7,645 nucleotides of DNA from Bacillota bacterium (GTDB lineage Bacteria; Bacillota; Bacilli; Bacillales_B; DSM-18226), in contig JAUZQA010000190.1 of the NCBI GenBank assembly GCA_030705665.1, positions 1 through 7,645 on the forward strand, written 5' to 3'. Positions 1 through 5,785 of this stretch are shown piece by piece. Each line of letters opens with the position of its first letter. The stretch's first letter is position 1. The notes beneath the pieces are model-generated. The model did not search any database. It saw nothing but the letters and a program-made list of their open reading frames with translations, and was not told the DNA's origin. The position numbers and the translations under genes are program-made.

Positions 1-745
1 ATGCTACTCTCGTTGTAGTAGTGAATTTTTGGAAATTTGTTTGCGCTAAAAAGGCTAACGCAGTTGCAAATACTGATGTAATGAACAGTGCAATAAATAC
101 GTTACTTGAAAATAAAACATTCGACTGGAGCGATGCCCTAAGGTCTTCAAACATCAAGGATGAAATAATCGAAAGCAAAGATACAGTGGTAAGCTGGATA
201 ATAGTCAGTAGAAGTGTTGGAAATTGATCGGTGAATTTTCCTGTAAAAATAATATGCAGAGCAAAGCTAAGCGCACATATTAACACCAACACATCACCAA
301 TATTAAATCCTGAAATATCTGTTGCCGTAAGGAAAAACAGCCCGAAGGTTGCGATAATCACCCCGAAAATAGCATTTTTACTTAAAGTTTGTTTTAATAA
401 GATCATTGAAAATAATGGAACTAGCACAACACTTAATCCTGTAATAAATCCTGCCTTGGATGATGTTGTATACAGCAAGCCAACCGTTTGAGTTGCATAG
501 CCGAGAAAAAGCCAAAAACCGATAAACATTCCGGTAAATACCAATTTCTTGTTTAACAACCGTAATTGTTTCCTTTCAAAAAAAACCAGCCAAAGAATGA
601 GAACAACTGCAGCGATAAAAAAGCGTATCCCATTAAAGGAAAATGGTCTTAGGGAACTGATGGCATTTTGTACCAAAACAAAGGTTGAACCCCATACGAT
701 CGTAACGAATAGTAAAGTGATATCAGCAAGAAATGTTTTTTTCAT
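1..745 (-). CDS. EamA/DMT-family multidrug or metabolite exporter, C-terminus cut by window edge
   Basis: An open frame of 248 codons runs without a stop from ATG at 745 to the window edge. The product is very hydrophobic, with repeated membrane segments. The start of the first EamA repeat (WGSTFVLVQNAI, residues about 18-29) and the typical segment GYATQTVGLLYTTSSKAGF (about 82-100) identify the drug/metabolite transporter superfamily, whose members have about 10 membrane helices in two EamA repeats. The visible end (AFLAQTNFQKFTTTTRVA) matches the part of repeat two just before the usual 'EPV' motif, so roughly 50 residues are missing. It lies 4 nt after the ypdQ-like gene, and its AGGAG-like site (758-762, 12 nt from ATG) sits inside that gene's end, which suggests co-transcription. 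The family exports diverse small molecules; the substrate cannot be told from sequence. The family call is firm. Confidence 0.9.
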   Translation of the reverse strand, partial: MKKTFLADITLLFVTIVWGSTFVLVQNAISSLRPFSFNGIRFFIAAVVLILWLVFFERKQLRLLNKKLVFTGMFIGFWLFLGYATQTVGLLYTTSSKAGFITGLSVVLVPLFSMILLKQTLSKNAIFGVIIATFGLFFLTATDISGFNIGDVLVLICALSFALHIIFTGKFTDQFPTLLLTIIQLTTVSLLSIISSLMFEDLRASLQSNVLFSSNVFIALFITSVFATALAFLAQTNFQKFTTTTRVA

Positions 746-749
746 GATG

Positions 750-1151
750 TTATTTTTCTCCTGTTTTGCTTTTTTGGATTGCCTTTCTTGCGAGTTCATC
801 AGCAACTTTGTTTTCACGGCTGGGAATCCATTTCATAAAAAACAAATCGAACTGTTTGGAAAGCTGTAGTGCTTCCTGCAGCATCGGGGCGAATATTTCG
901 TTTTTGACAAATTCCTTTTCAACCGCACGGTTTACCAATTCTGAATCTGTTCGAAAGGACACAACGGTGAATTTATGTTCTAGGCAAATTTTTAACGCAT
1001 GGAGGAACGCCTGAAACTCTGCTTCATGATTTGAAATTGTTCCGAGGGGAATCGAGTATTTTTTATTGATCCCATTTCCTTTAATAAAGATACCTGCTCC
1101 GCTTGGTCCTGGATTTCCTGCACTTGCACCATCAATATAGACTTCGATCAA
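750..1151 (-). CDS. ypdQ: RNase HI-like protein (YpdQ type)
   Basis: This is a 133-residue single-domain protein of the RNase H fold, a family that cleaves the RNA strand of RNA/DNA hybrids. All four acidic positions expected of RNase HI are visible: D7 in YIDGASAGNPG, E45 in NHEAEF, D69 in RTDSELV and D118 in NKVADELA. I chose the TTG at 1151 as start because GGAGG lies 8 nt upstream of it (1160-1164), and the resulting MIEVYIDG N-terminus fits the length I recall for B. subtilis YpdQ. The alternative ATG at 1164-1166 has only AGGAT directly next to it, and would add five residues. From memory, B. subtilis YpdQ was reported to lack detectable RNase H activity, so function should not be assumed from the motifs. 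The transporter gene follows after 4 nt. Confidence 0.87.
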   Translation of the reverse strand: MIEVYIDGASAGNPGPSGAGIFIKGNGINKKYSIPLGTISNHEAEFQAFLHALKICLEHKFTVVSFRTDSELVNRAVEKEFVKNEIFAPMLQEALQLSKQFDLFFMKWIPSRENKVADELARKAIQKSKTGEK

Positions 1152-1314
1152 TCTTGTTTCCTCCATATCCTAATGGTAATAGTTACTGAAAGTTTATCAT
1201 AAATTAACAAAGTCATGTATGAAAAAGAATTTGCTTTTTGCTTTTGGATAGCTGGGCATGATAACTAATAAGTATAATGAATAAGATAGAGTAAGATGAG
1301 AAAGGCTGAAAATA
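1152..1314. promoter_or_regulatory. Divergent intergenic region between ypdQ and ypeP
   Basis: The two RNase HI-like genes face away from each other across this stretch, so it must hold promoters for both directions. On the plus strand a perfect -10 hexamer TATAAT lies at 1273-1278, about 37 nt before the ypeP start, but no good -35 sits at the usual distance (TTGGAT at 1245-1250 would give a 22-nt spacer). On the minus strand, TATGAT-like sequence near 1193-1198 is a possible -10 for ypdQ, again without a clear -35. I see no operator palindrome. Confidence 0.4.
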
Positions 1315-1971
1315 ATGAAATATAAAATAGAATGGACGTACAAATTAAATGGGAATGATAAAGTTCTTTTTTCCTCTGAATATATTTCTGGTGAATTAGC
1401 GATCGAAACAGGGGAGGAACTTGAAAAGTCCGGAAAAGCGATAAACCTTGTATTTTATGATGAAATCGGAACATCGTGGACATTGAAGGAAGTGAAAAAA
1501 CTTCATACTGAAATTGAGGAAGACCCGCATGAAGTTACCCTTTTCTTTGATGGAGGTTTTCAGAAGGAAGTCAATCAAGCTGGGCTTGGGGCAGTCATTT
1601 TCTTTAAACAAGGGAAGAAGAAGTATCGAATTCGTGCGAATGAAAAATTTGATGAAATCGAAACGAATAATGAAGCTGAATATGCCGCCCTCTATTTTGC
1701 GCTTACTTTACTTGAGGAATTAGGGGTTCACCACCTTCCCTGCGAAATCAAAGGGGATTCACAGGGAGTATTAAAACAGCTTGAGGGAGAATGGCCTTGC
1801 TATGAAGAGGTTTTAAATAGCTGGCTCGACCGAATAGAAGAGAAAATTAAAAATCTTGGGATTGTCCCAACATATAAAGTTATTTCTAGGAATGACAATA
1901 AAGAAGCAGACAAACTGGCTAGTCAAGCCCTACTTGGAAAAGAGATATTCGCTAAAACACAATTACTCTAG
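1315..1971 (+). CDS. ypeP: RNase HI-like protein with N-terminal extension (YpeP type)
   Basis: This 218-residue protein has two parts. Residues 1 to about 70 form an extension (KIEWTYKLNG...EEDPHEV) that I do not match to a named domain. Residues about 73-208 form an RNase H fold. The catalytic quartet appears complete: D79 in LFFDGG, E122 in TNNEAEYAAL, D148 in KGDSQGV and D199 in NKEADKLAS. By family, the role would be hydrolysis of RNA in RNA/DNA hybrids, but B. subtilis YpeP has, as I recall, no proven activity. The start at 1315 has AAAGG (1301-1305) 9 nt upstream. The gene is followed after 20 nt by the ypeQ-like gene on the same strand, so they probably form an operon. It differs from the YpdQ-like protein by the extension and by its FFDGGFQ motif in place of YIDGASAGNPG. 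Confidence 0.88.
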   Translation: MKYKIEWTYKLNGNDKVLFSSEYISGELAIETGEELEKSGKAINLVFYDEIGTSWTLKEVKKLHTEIEEDPHEVTLFFDGGFQKEVNQAGLGAVIFFKQGKKKYRIRANEKFDEIETNNEAEYAALYFALTLLEELGVHHLPCEIKGDSQGVLKQLEGEWPCYEEVLNSWLDRIEEKIKNLGIVPTYKVISRNDNKEADKLASQALLGKEIFAKTQLL

Positions 1972-1991
1972 AAGTTTGGGGTGGAAGTGGC

Positions 1992-2177
1992 GTGAAGGAA
2001 ATGACGAAAAAAGAGCTGTTTGAAAATGTTCAATTAATTATGGAGCAATATTGTAAGGGCTGTTTTTTACATCAACATTTAAAAAAAGAATCGGGAAAAA
2101 GGGCTGCACATCGTTTTTGCATTGCTGATTGCACAGTTGGCGAAAAGCTTAGGGAAATTGGGAAAAGATTAAGCTGA
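1992..2177 (+). CDS. ypeQ: Small zinc-finger protein (YpeQ type)
   Basis: This 61-residue protein carries CKGC at 21-24 and HRFCIADC at 40-47. That pattern fits the small C2HCIx2C zinc-finger family that contains B. subtilis YpeQ. The likely metal ligands are C21, C24, C43 and C47, with H40 also conserved in position. The rest is highly charged and rich in Lys and Glu, with no membrane segment, so it is probably cytoplasmic; the molecular role of the family is unknown to me. I prefer the GTG at 1992 because GGGGTGG (1978-1984) lies 7 nt upstream. The ATG at 2001 would have AAGGAA directly against it and remove three residues. It ends 66 nt before the shared terminator with cspD, and its position 20 nt after ypeP suggests one transcript. 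Confidence 0.85.
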   Translation: MKEMTKKELFENVQLIMEQYCKGCFLHQHLKKESGKRAAHRFCIADCTVGEKLREIGKRLS

Positions 2178-2243
2178 TTCGATGAAATATGTTTATTCCG
2201 TTGTTAATGGAGATATGAAAATAAAAAATAGCTTTAACCATAG

Positions 2244-2270
2244 AAAAAGGCTGGCAATGTGCCAGCCTTT
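2244..2270. terminator. Bidirectional hairpin terminator between ypeQ and cspD
   Basis: A perfect 10-bp inverted repeat, AAAGGCTGGC (2246-2255) and GCCAGCCTTT (2261-2270), encloses a 5-nt loop. Read on the minus strand the stem ends in a run of Ts (2248-2244), which makes a good terminator for cspD. On the plus strand only TTT follows directly, with more Ts about 10 nt later, so it is weaker for ypeP-ypeQ. The convergent arrangement of the genes supports a shared role. Confidence 0.88.
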
Positions 2271-2287
2271 GAAATTGTATTTTTAAA

Positions 2288-2488
2288 TTAAAGTTTTACA
2301 ACGTTTGCAGCTTGTGGTCCACGATTTCCTTCAACGATTTCGAAGGAAACTTCTTGACCTTCTTCTAAGGATTTAAAACCATCACCTTGGATAGAGCTGA
2401 AATGTACGAATACATCGTCCCCGCCTTCGACTTCAATAAAACCGTAACCTTTTTCATTGTTGAACCATTTAACTTTACCGTTTTGCAT
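2288..2488 (-). CDS. cspD: Cold-shock protein CspD
   Basis: This 66-residue protein is a single cold-shock domain, a five-stranded OB fold that binds single-stranded RNA and DNA. It acts as an RNA chaperone that keeps mRNA unfolded at low temperature and in stationary phase. The RNP1 motif KGYGFIEV (residues 13-20) and RNP2 motif VFVHF (26-30) are intact, as are the surface aromatic residues W8, F9, F17 and F30. The sequence is nearly the same as B. subtilis CspD as I remember it, and the ending [11 protein letters not shown] is typical. An excellent AGGAGG site (2498-2503) lies 9 nt before the ATG. The gene has its own promoter at 2597-2625 and a terminator at 2244-2270, so it is monocistronic. 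Confidence 0.97.
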   Translation of the reverse strand: MQNGKVKWFNNEKGYGFIEVEGGDDVFVHFSSIQGDGFKSLEEGQEVSFEIVEGNRGPQAANVVKL

Positions 2489-2590
2489 AGACTATTTCCT
2501 CCTAAACCTTTCAAGACACCATAGGCACCTAAGTTAAATATTTTCATGAAGCAGATCAGTTAAAATTATAATTCTATTCTGAATCATGAT
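2489..2590 (-). promoter_or_regulatory. Long 5' leader of cspD
   Basis: If transcription starts about 7 nt after the -10 element, near 2590, the cspD mRNA has an untranslated leader of about 100 nt ending in the AGGAGG site. Long leaders that change structure with temperature are typical of cold-shock genes, so this one is probably regulatory. I did not find a convincing single stable hairpin by eye. A 60-codon open frame starting at 2547 overlaps the leader and cspD in another frame and looks like a shadow. Confidence 0.5.
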
Positions 2591-2596
2591 GCTTAT

Positions 2597-2625
2597 AATA
2601 TACACGAAGAAAAAAGGGCAGTCAA
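2597..2625 (-). promoter_or_regulatory. SigA-type promoter of cspD
   Basis: On the minus strand, TTGACT (2620-2625) is a five-of-six match to the -35 consensus, and TATATT (2597-2602) is a five-of-six match to the -10 consensus. The spacer is exactly 17 nt. The position, about 110-135 nt upstream of the cspD start, is consistent with the long leaders of csp genes. This is the clearest promoter in the window. Confidence 0.82.
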
Positions 2626-2683
2626 GGAATGTAAGCGTTTTTCCTGGGTAAAAAAGTGCCTCAAGCACAATATTTAGAATTGA

Positions 2684-2712
2684 TTGAAAACTCATTTTTA
2701 AAAACATAAAAA
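2684..2712 (+). promoter_or_regulatory. Possible promoter of the 85-codon gene
   Basis: TTGAAA (2684-2689) and TAAAAA (2707-2712) are separated by 17 nt and lie about 54 nt before the start codon at 2766. The -35 is a good match and the -10 a poor one, so this is only a candidate. The surrounding DNA is very AT-rich, which makes chance matches likely. Confidence 0.3.
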
Positions 2713-2765
2713 CAGTCCCAAGTCATATCTTAAACTAATATTAATTCCATAAACGGGGTGATTTT

Positions 2766-3023
2766 ATGTATCGTTTTTCAATCGATGGGGAGGAATGGAT
2801 TTTGAGATTTGCCCCACATGTCACATTTGAATCCGAGGAAAAAGAAGCGATCATCAAATCTATTTTAATGATTGAAAAAGATTTAACAAGTTTTACCCAT
2901 GGGGATGCTTTTTTAGTTGATGATAAAAACATTGGGATCATCGTTTTTAAAGTGGAAAGGGTCCCATCTTTCATCATTTCCGTATGTAATATTATTCCAA
3001 GAGAAAGATGTTATTTTAATTAA
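2766..3023 (+). CDS. Small protein of unknown function (85 residues)
   Basis: I do not recognise this protein. It begins MYRFSIDGEEWILRFAPHVTF and has a mixed alpha/beta look: two short beta-like stretches at the start, an acidic helix-like stretch (SEEKEAIIKSILMIEKDL, about 23-40), then beta-like stretches (DAFLVDDKNIGIIVFKVERV, about 47-66, and SFIISVCNII). No signal peptide or convincing membrane helix is seen, and there are only two cysteines, so no metal site is obvious. Coding is supported by a GGGGTGAT ribosome binding site just before the ATG and by a terminator 13 nt after the stop. It stands alone between cspD (divergent) and the cyd operon (same strand, separated by the terminator). 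Confidence 0.75.
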   Translation: MYRFSIDGEEWILRFAPHVTFESEEKEAIIKSILMIEKDLTSFTHGDAFLVDDKNIGIIVFKVERVPSFIISVCNIIPRERCYFN

Positions 3024-3035
3024 ATCAACAGAGAT

Positions 3036-3060
3036 ATGCCGTAAAAGGCATTTTTTTTTT
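3036..3060 (+). terminator. Terminator after the 85-codon gene
   Basis: A short stem, ATGCC (3036-3040) and GGCAT (3047-3051), with a 6-nt loop is followed by an unbroken run of ten Ts (3051-3060). The stem is only 5 bp, but the long T run and its place right after a stop codon make termination likely. It separates the small gene from the cyd control region. Confidence 0.75.
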
Positions 3061-3141
3061 GAAATCGCTTTTATTTGTTAATAATACTGAAAATAGTTTA
3101 ATTTTGAATGTTCATAAAATTGACGAAAAATAGCGGTTTTT

Positions 3142-3163
3142 GTCTGGGAAAATTTGCTAAAAT
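3142..3163 (+). promoter_or_regulatory. Candidate extended -10 promoter of cydAB
   Basis: TGCTAAAAT (3155-3163) gives a five-of-six -10 hexamer, TAAAAT at 3158-3163, preceded by the TG of an extended -10 element. No good -35 lies 16-18 nt upstream; TTGACG at 3120-3125 is too far away. A weak -35 would fit a promoter that needs an activator, as I recall for ResD-dependent cyd expression in B. subtilis. A start near 3170 would give a leader of about 140 nt before cydA. Confidence 0.42.
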
Positions 3164-3217
3164 GAAAGTGAGGTTATATCTAAATTAATTATAACAGTAG
3201 TGCTTTTTCTAATTAGT

Positions 3218-3235
3218 TTGGATGAAATCTCACAA
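3218..3235 (+). promoter_or_regulatory. Rex-like operator 1 in the cydA leader
   Basis: TTGGATGAAATCTCACAA aligns with the Rex consensus TTGTGAAWWWWTTCACAA. The right half matches at six of seven positions and the central four bases are all A/T, while the left half matches at only three. Rex is the NADH-sensing repressor of fermentation and cytochrome bd genes in Gram-positives. The position downstream of the candidate promoter suits a repressor site, as in the B. subtilis cyd leader. Confidence 0.5.
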
Positions 3236-3247
3236 GGCAATTGTTTT

Positions 3248-3265
3248 TTGTGAATAATCGAACAA
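3248..3265 (+). promoter_or_regulatory. Rex-like operator 2 in the cydA leader
   Basis: TTGTGAATAATCGAACAA matches the Rex consensus perfectly in its left half (TTGTGAA), has an A/T spacer and matches four of seven positions in the right half. Its centre is 30 bp (about three helix turns) from that of operator 1, so both would lie on the same DNA face. The overlapping TTTGTGAAT (3247-3255) also equals the ResD half-site consensus I recall, so activator and repressor could compete here. Confidence 0.62.
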
Positions 3266-3309
3266 GATGACATCATGAACAATTTGAAAAATAGATAGGG
3301 GGAATTATT

Positions 3310-4719
3310 ATGGATCCATTGTGGCTGGCAAGAATTCAGTTTGCGGCGACTACCATCTTTCATTTTCTTTTTGTTCCTCTTTCGATTGGTCTTGTTTTTA
3401 TGGTCGCACTAATGGAAACACGTTATGTAATGAAAAACAACGAGATTTACAAAAAAATGGCAAAGTTTTGGGGTCATTTATTCCTAATTAACTTTGCCGT
3501 GGGTGTTGTAACAGGTATTATTCAAGAATTTCAATTTGGGATGAACTGGTCGGATTATTCTCGTATGGTAGGGGATGTTTTTGGAGCACCACTAGCTATT
3601 GAGGCATTACTTGCATTCTTTATGGAATCAACATTTATCGGTATTTGGATTTTTGGCTGGGAACGGCTCTCTAAAAAGTTGCATTTAGCCTGTATTTGGC
3701 TGGTAACAGTAGGTACAACATTATCAGCTCTATGGATTTTGACTGCTAATTCATTTATGCAGCATCCTGTTGGATATCAAATAAATAACGGCCGTGCCGA
3801 GATGAATGATTTTAGTGCATTGCTGACGAATGGGCAATTATGGGTTGAATATCCGCATGTTTTAACTGGGGCTCTTGCTACGGCGGGGTTTTTTGTTGCG
3901 GGTATTTGTGCATACTGCTTACTTCGTATACAACATATTGAGTTTTACAAGAAGTCATTAAAAATTGCTCTTGTTATCGGATTAATTGGCAGCGTTGGAG
4001 TTGCCCTAACAGGCCATACTCAGGCGCAGTATCTCGTTAAAACGCAGCCAATGAAAATGGCTGCAGCTGAAGGCATTTGGGCTGACACACAAGATCCGGC
4101 ACCATGGTCTGTTTTCGCAATAATTGATACAAATAAGAAGCAGAATAGTTTTGAAATGAATATCCCATACGCATTAAGTTTTCTTTCTTATTCAAAATTT
4201 GAGGGCAGTTTGAAAGGCATGAATACTCTCCAAAATGAATACAAAGTAAAATATGATTCATTAGCAGGGGCTGGAACAAATTATATTCCCCCTGTGAAAA
4301 CAACGTATTGGAGCTTCAGGTTAATGGTTGGTTTTGGTGTATTAATGATTTTGCTAGGCATCACTGGCGTAATACTCTGGAGAAAAGATCGTCTTGAAAA
4401 AAGCGGCAAGTTTCTAAAATTCCTGCTGCCCGCTATTGCTTTACCATATTTAGCAAACTCCTCAGGCTGGATGATGACGGAGGTTGGACGTCAACCGTGG
4501 TCTGTGTTTGGTGTAATGTCAACAGCGAGTGCAGTTTCTCCAAATGTTTCAGGTGGAGTCATACTGATTTCCTTTATTATGTATTTATTGGTATTCACAA
4601 TCCTTTTAGGAGTCATGGTTTATTTAATTGTTCGCGAAGTAAAAAGAGGACCAGAAGCACTACAAGAGGTTGATGCTCCGACTATTACCGATCCGTTTAA
4701 TAAAAAGGTAGGTGCTTAG
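3310..4719 (+). CDS. cydA: Cytochrome bd-type quinol oxidase subunit I
   Basis: This 469-residue membrane protein is the haem-bearing subunit of the bd-type terminal oxidase, which oxidises quinol and reduces oxygen to water without pumping protons and supports growth at low oxygen. Haem ligands are visible: H18 (FHFLFVPLSIG), H183 (YPHVLTGAL) and the methionines before EVGRQPW (M388/M389). E98 and E106 (IEALLAFFMEST) fit the conserved acidic pair near the di-haem site. K249 and E254 (QPMKMAAAEG) are the expected quinol-binding residues at the start of the Q loop. The Q loop is short, and the length (versus about 520 in E. coli) places it in the short-Q-loop class usual for Firmicutes. AGGGGG (3297-3302) lies 7 nt before the ATG. 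cydB begins 1 nt after the stop. Expression is probably under Rex control through the leader sites. Confidence 0.97.
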   Translation: MDPLWLARIQFAATTIFHFLFVPLSIGLVFMVALMETRYVMKNNEIYKKMAKFWGHLFLINFAVGVVTGIIQEFQFGMNWSDYSRMVGDVFGAPLAIEALLAFFMESTFIGIWIFGWERLSKKLHLACIWLVTVGTTLSALWILTANSFMQHPVGYQINNGRAEMNDFSALLTNGQLWVEYPHVLTGALATAGFFVAGICAYCLLRIQHIEFYKKSLKIALVIGLIGSVGVALTGHTQAQYLVKTQPMKMAAAEGIWADTQDPAPWSVFAIIDTNKKQNSFEMNIPYALSFLSYSKFEGSLKGMNTLQNEYKVKYDSLAGAGTNYIPPVKTTYWSFRLMVGFGVLMILLGITGVILWRKDRLEKSGKFLKFLLPAIALPYLANSSGWMMTEVGRQPWSVFGVMSTASAVSPNVSGGVILISFIMYLLVFTILLGVMVYLIVREVKRGPEALQEVDAPTITDPFNKKVGA

Positions 4720-4720
4720 C

Positions 4721-5734
4721 ATGGCTCTTAGTGAATTATGGTTTGTCTTAATTGCCGTTGTCTTTATTGGGTTCTTCTTTCTTGAAGGATTTGATTTTGG
4801 AGTAGGGATGTCCACTCGCTTTCTGGCCCGCAGCCAAACAGAGCGTTCAATTTTGGTTAACACGATTGGGCCGTTTTGGGATGCGAATGAAGTATGGTTA
4901 TTAACAGGTGGAGGAGCGATTTTTGCAGCATTTCCACACTGGTATGCAACAATGTTTAGCGGCTATTATTTACCTTTATTTGCTGTTTTGCTTTGTTTAA
5001 TTGGCCGTGGAGTATCCTTTGAATTTCGAAGGAAACTTAATAATTCACACTGGACAAATGTTTGGGATTGGGTAATATTCTTATGCAGCTTGCTTCCTCC
5101 TTTTTTGGTAGGTGTTTTGTTTACCTCGATGTTAAAAGGAATGCCTATCGGCAGCGATATGAACATGTCAGCAGGGTTTGCTGATTATATTAATCTCTAT
5201 TCTCTTTGGGGTGGCTTAACAGTAACATTATTATGTTTGTTGCATGGTTTAAATTTCCTTACTTTAAAAACTGAGGACGAGATTCGAGAGCGATCTGCTA
5301 AACTTGCAAAAAAACTCACCTTTGCCGTATTAGGTGCACTCGCAGTCTTTGTAGGATTATCTTGGTTAAAGACAGACATTTTTGAGGTACGCATGGTACC
5401 TGAACTCATTTTAGTGGGGCTGATCGTAGTTGTTTATGCTTTAACTCCTTACTTCATAGCAAGAAAACAAGAAGGATTAGCATTTACGATGACAGGATTA
5501 GGATTGGCTTTTACGGTTTCAGCTATATTTGCAGGCCTTTTCCCAAGAGTTATGATTAGCTCAATTAATAAAGCATTTAATTTAACGGTTTATAATGCAG
5601 CAAGCGGTGATTATTCCCTTAAAATTATGACAATCGTAGTTGTAACCACATTGCCATTTGTTCTTGCTTATACAGTTTGGAGCTATTATGTCTTTAGAAA
5701 ACGGGTATCACACAAAGAGCATTTAACCTATTAA
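4721..5734 (+). CDS. cydB: Cytochrome bd-type quinol oxidase subunit II
   Basis: This 337-residue protein, with about nine hydrophobic membrane segments, is the second core subunit of the bd oxidase; it carries no haem and stabilises the haem groups of CydA. Family signatures are clear: FFFLEGFDFGVGM (18-30), GPFWDANEVWLLTGGGAIF (50-68) and FPHWYATMFSGYYLP (71-85). D25 and D54 correspond to conserved acidic residues proposed for proton delivery in E. coli. I chose the ATG at 4721 rather than the GTG at 4712, because AGGTG (4710-4714) lies 6 nt before it and MALSELWF resembles known CydB N-termini; the GTG would overlap the cydA end and add three residues. One nucleotide separates it from cydA, so translation is probably coupled. 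A strong terminator follows; the cydCD transporter genes that often complete this operon are not here. Confidence 0.96.
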   Translation: MALSELWFVLIAVVFIGFFFLEGFDFGVGMSTRFLARSQTERSILVNTIGPFWDANEVWLLTGGGAIFAAFPHWYATMFSGYYLPLFAVLLCLIGRGVSFEFRRKLNNSHWTNVWDWVIFLCSLLPPFLVGVLFTSMLKGMPIGSDMNMSAGFADYINLYSLWGGLTVTLLCLLHGLNFLTLKTEDEIRERSAKLAKKLTFAVLGALAVFVGLSWLKTDIFEVRMVPELILVGLIVVVYALTPYFIARKQEGLAFTMTGLGLAFTVSAIFAGLFPRVMISSINKAFNLTVYNAASGDYSLKIMTIVVVTTLPFVLAYTVWSYYVFRKRVSHKEHLTY

Positions 5735-5741
5735 TGAAACA

Positions 5742-5770
5742 ATATCGAAATTTCCAATCTCCTTCGATAT
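5742..5770 (+). repeat. Inverted repeat overlapping the cydAB terminator
   Basis: ATATCGAA (5742-5749) is perfectly complementary to TTCGATAT (5763-5770), with 13 nt between. The second arm lies inside the apex of the terminator hairpin, so both stems cannot form fully at once. This geometry resembles an anti-terminator/terminator pair, but the terminator stem is longer and more GC-rich and should dominate. Confidence 0.6.
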
Positions 5771-5785
5771 CGGAGGAGATTTTTT
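5756..5785 (+). terminator. Strong terminator of the cydAB operon
   Basis: AATCTCCTTCGA (5756-5767) pairs with TCGGAGGAGATT (5770-5781), with one G-T wobble, and a run of six Ts (5780-5785) follows. It begins about 20 nt after the cydB stop, so it closes the cydAB transcript. Its left arm overlaps another inverted repeat that could form an alternative stem. Confidence 0.92.

Noticed and set aside
21..869. Plus-strand open frames across the left 870 bases
   Set aside because: They are antisense to the EamA transporter and YpdQ-like genes, whose protein motifs are clear on the minus strand.
2365..2547. 60-codon minus-strand frame (MKIFNLGAYG...) covering the cspD leader and start
   Set aside because: It overlaps cspD in another frame, lacks a ribosome binding site before its ATG, and its downstream part is an out-of-frame reading of conserved cspD codons.
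2655..2668. GTGC/GCAC mini-hairpin that on the minus strand is followed by TTTTTT
   Set aside because: The stem is only 4 bp and no minus-strand gene ends just upstream; it lies directly upstream of the cspD promoter. Too weak to call a terminator.
3120..3148. TTGACG as a -35 for cydA
   Set aside because: The hexamer 17 nt downstream is TCTGGG, not a -10 element, and the TAAAAT at 3158 is 32 nt away.
3275..3298. Seven-codon upstream frame (ATG ... TAG) in the cydA leader ending at the cydA ribosome binding site
   Set aside because: There is no convincing ribosome binding site before it, and such short frames are common in AT-rich leaders. The overlap with the AGGGGG site is noted but not enough.
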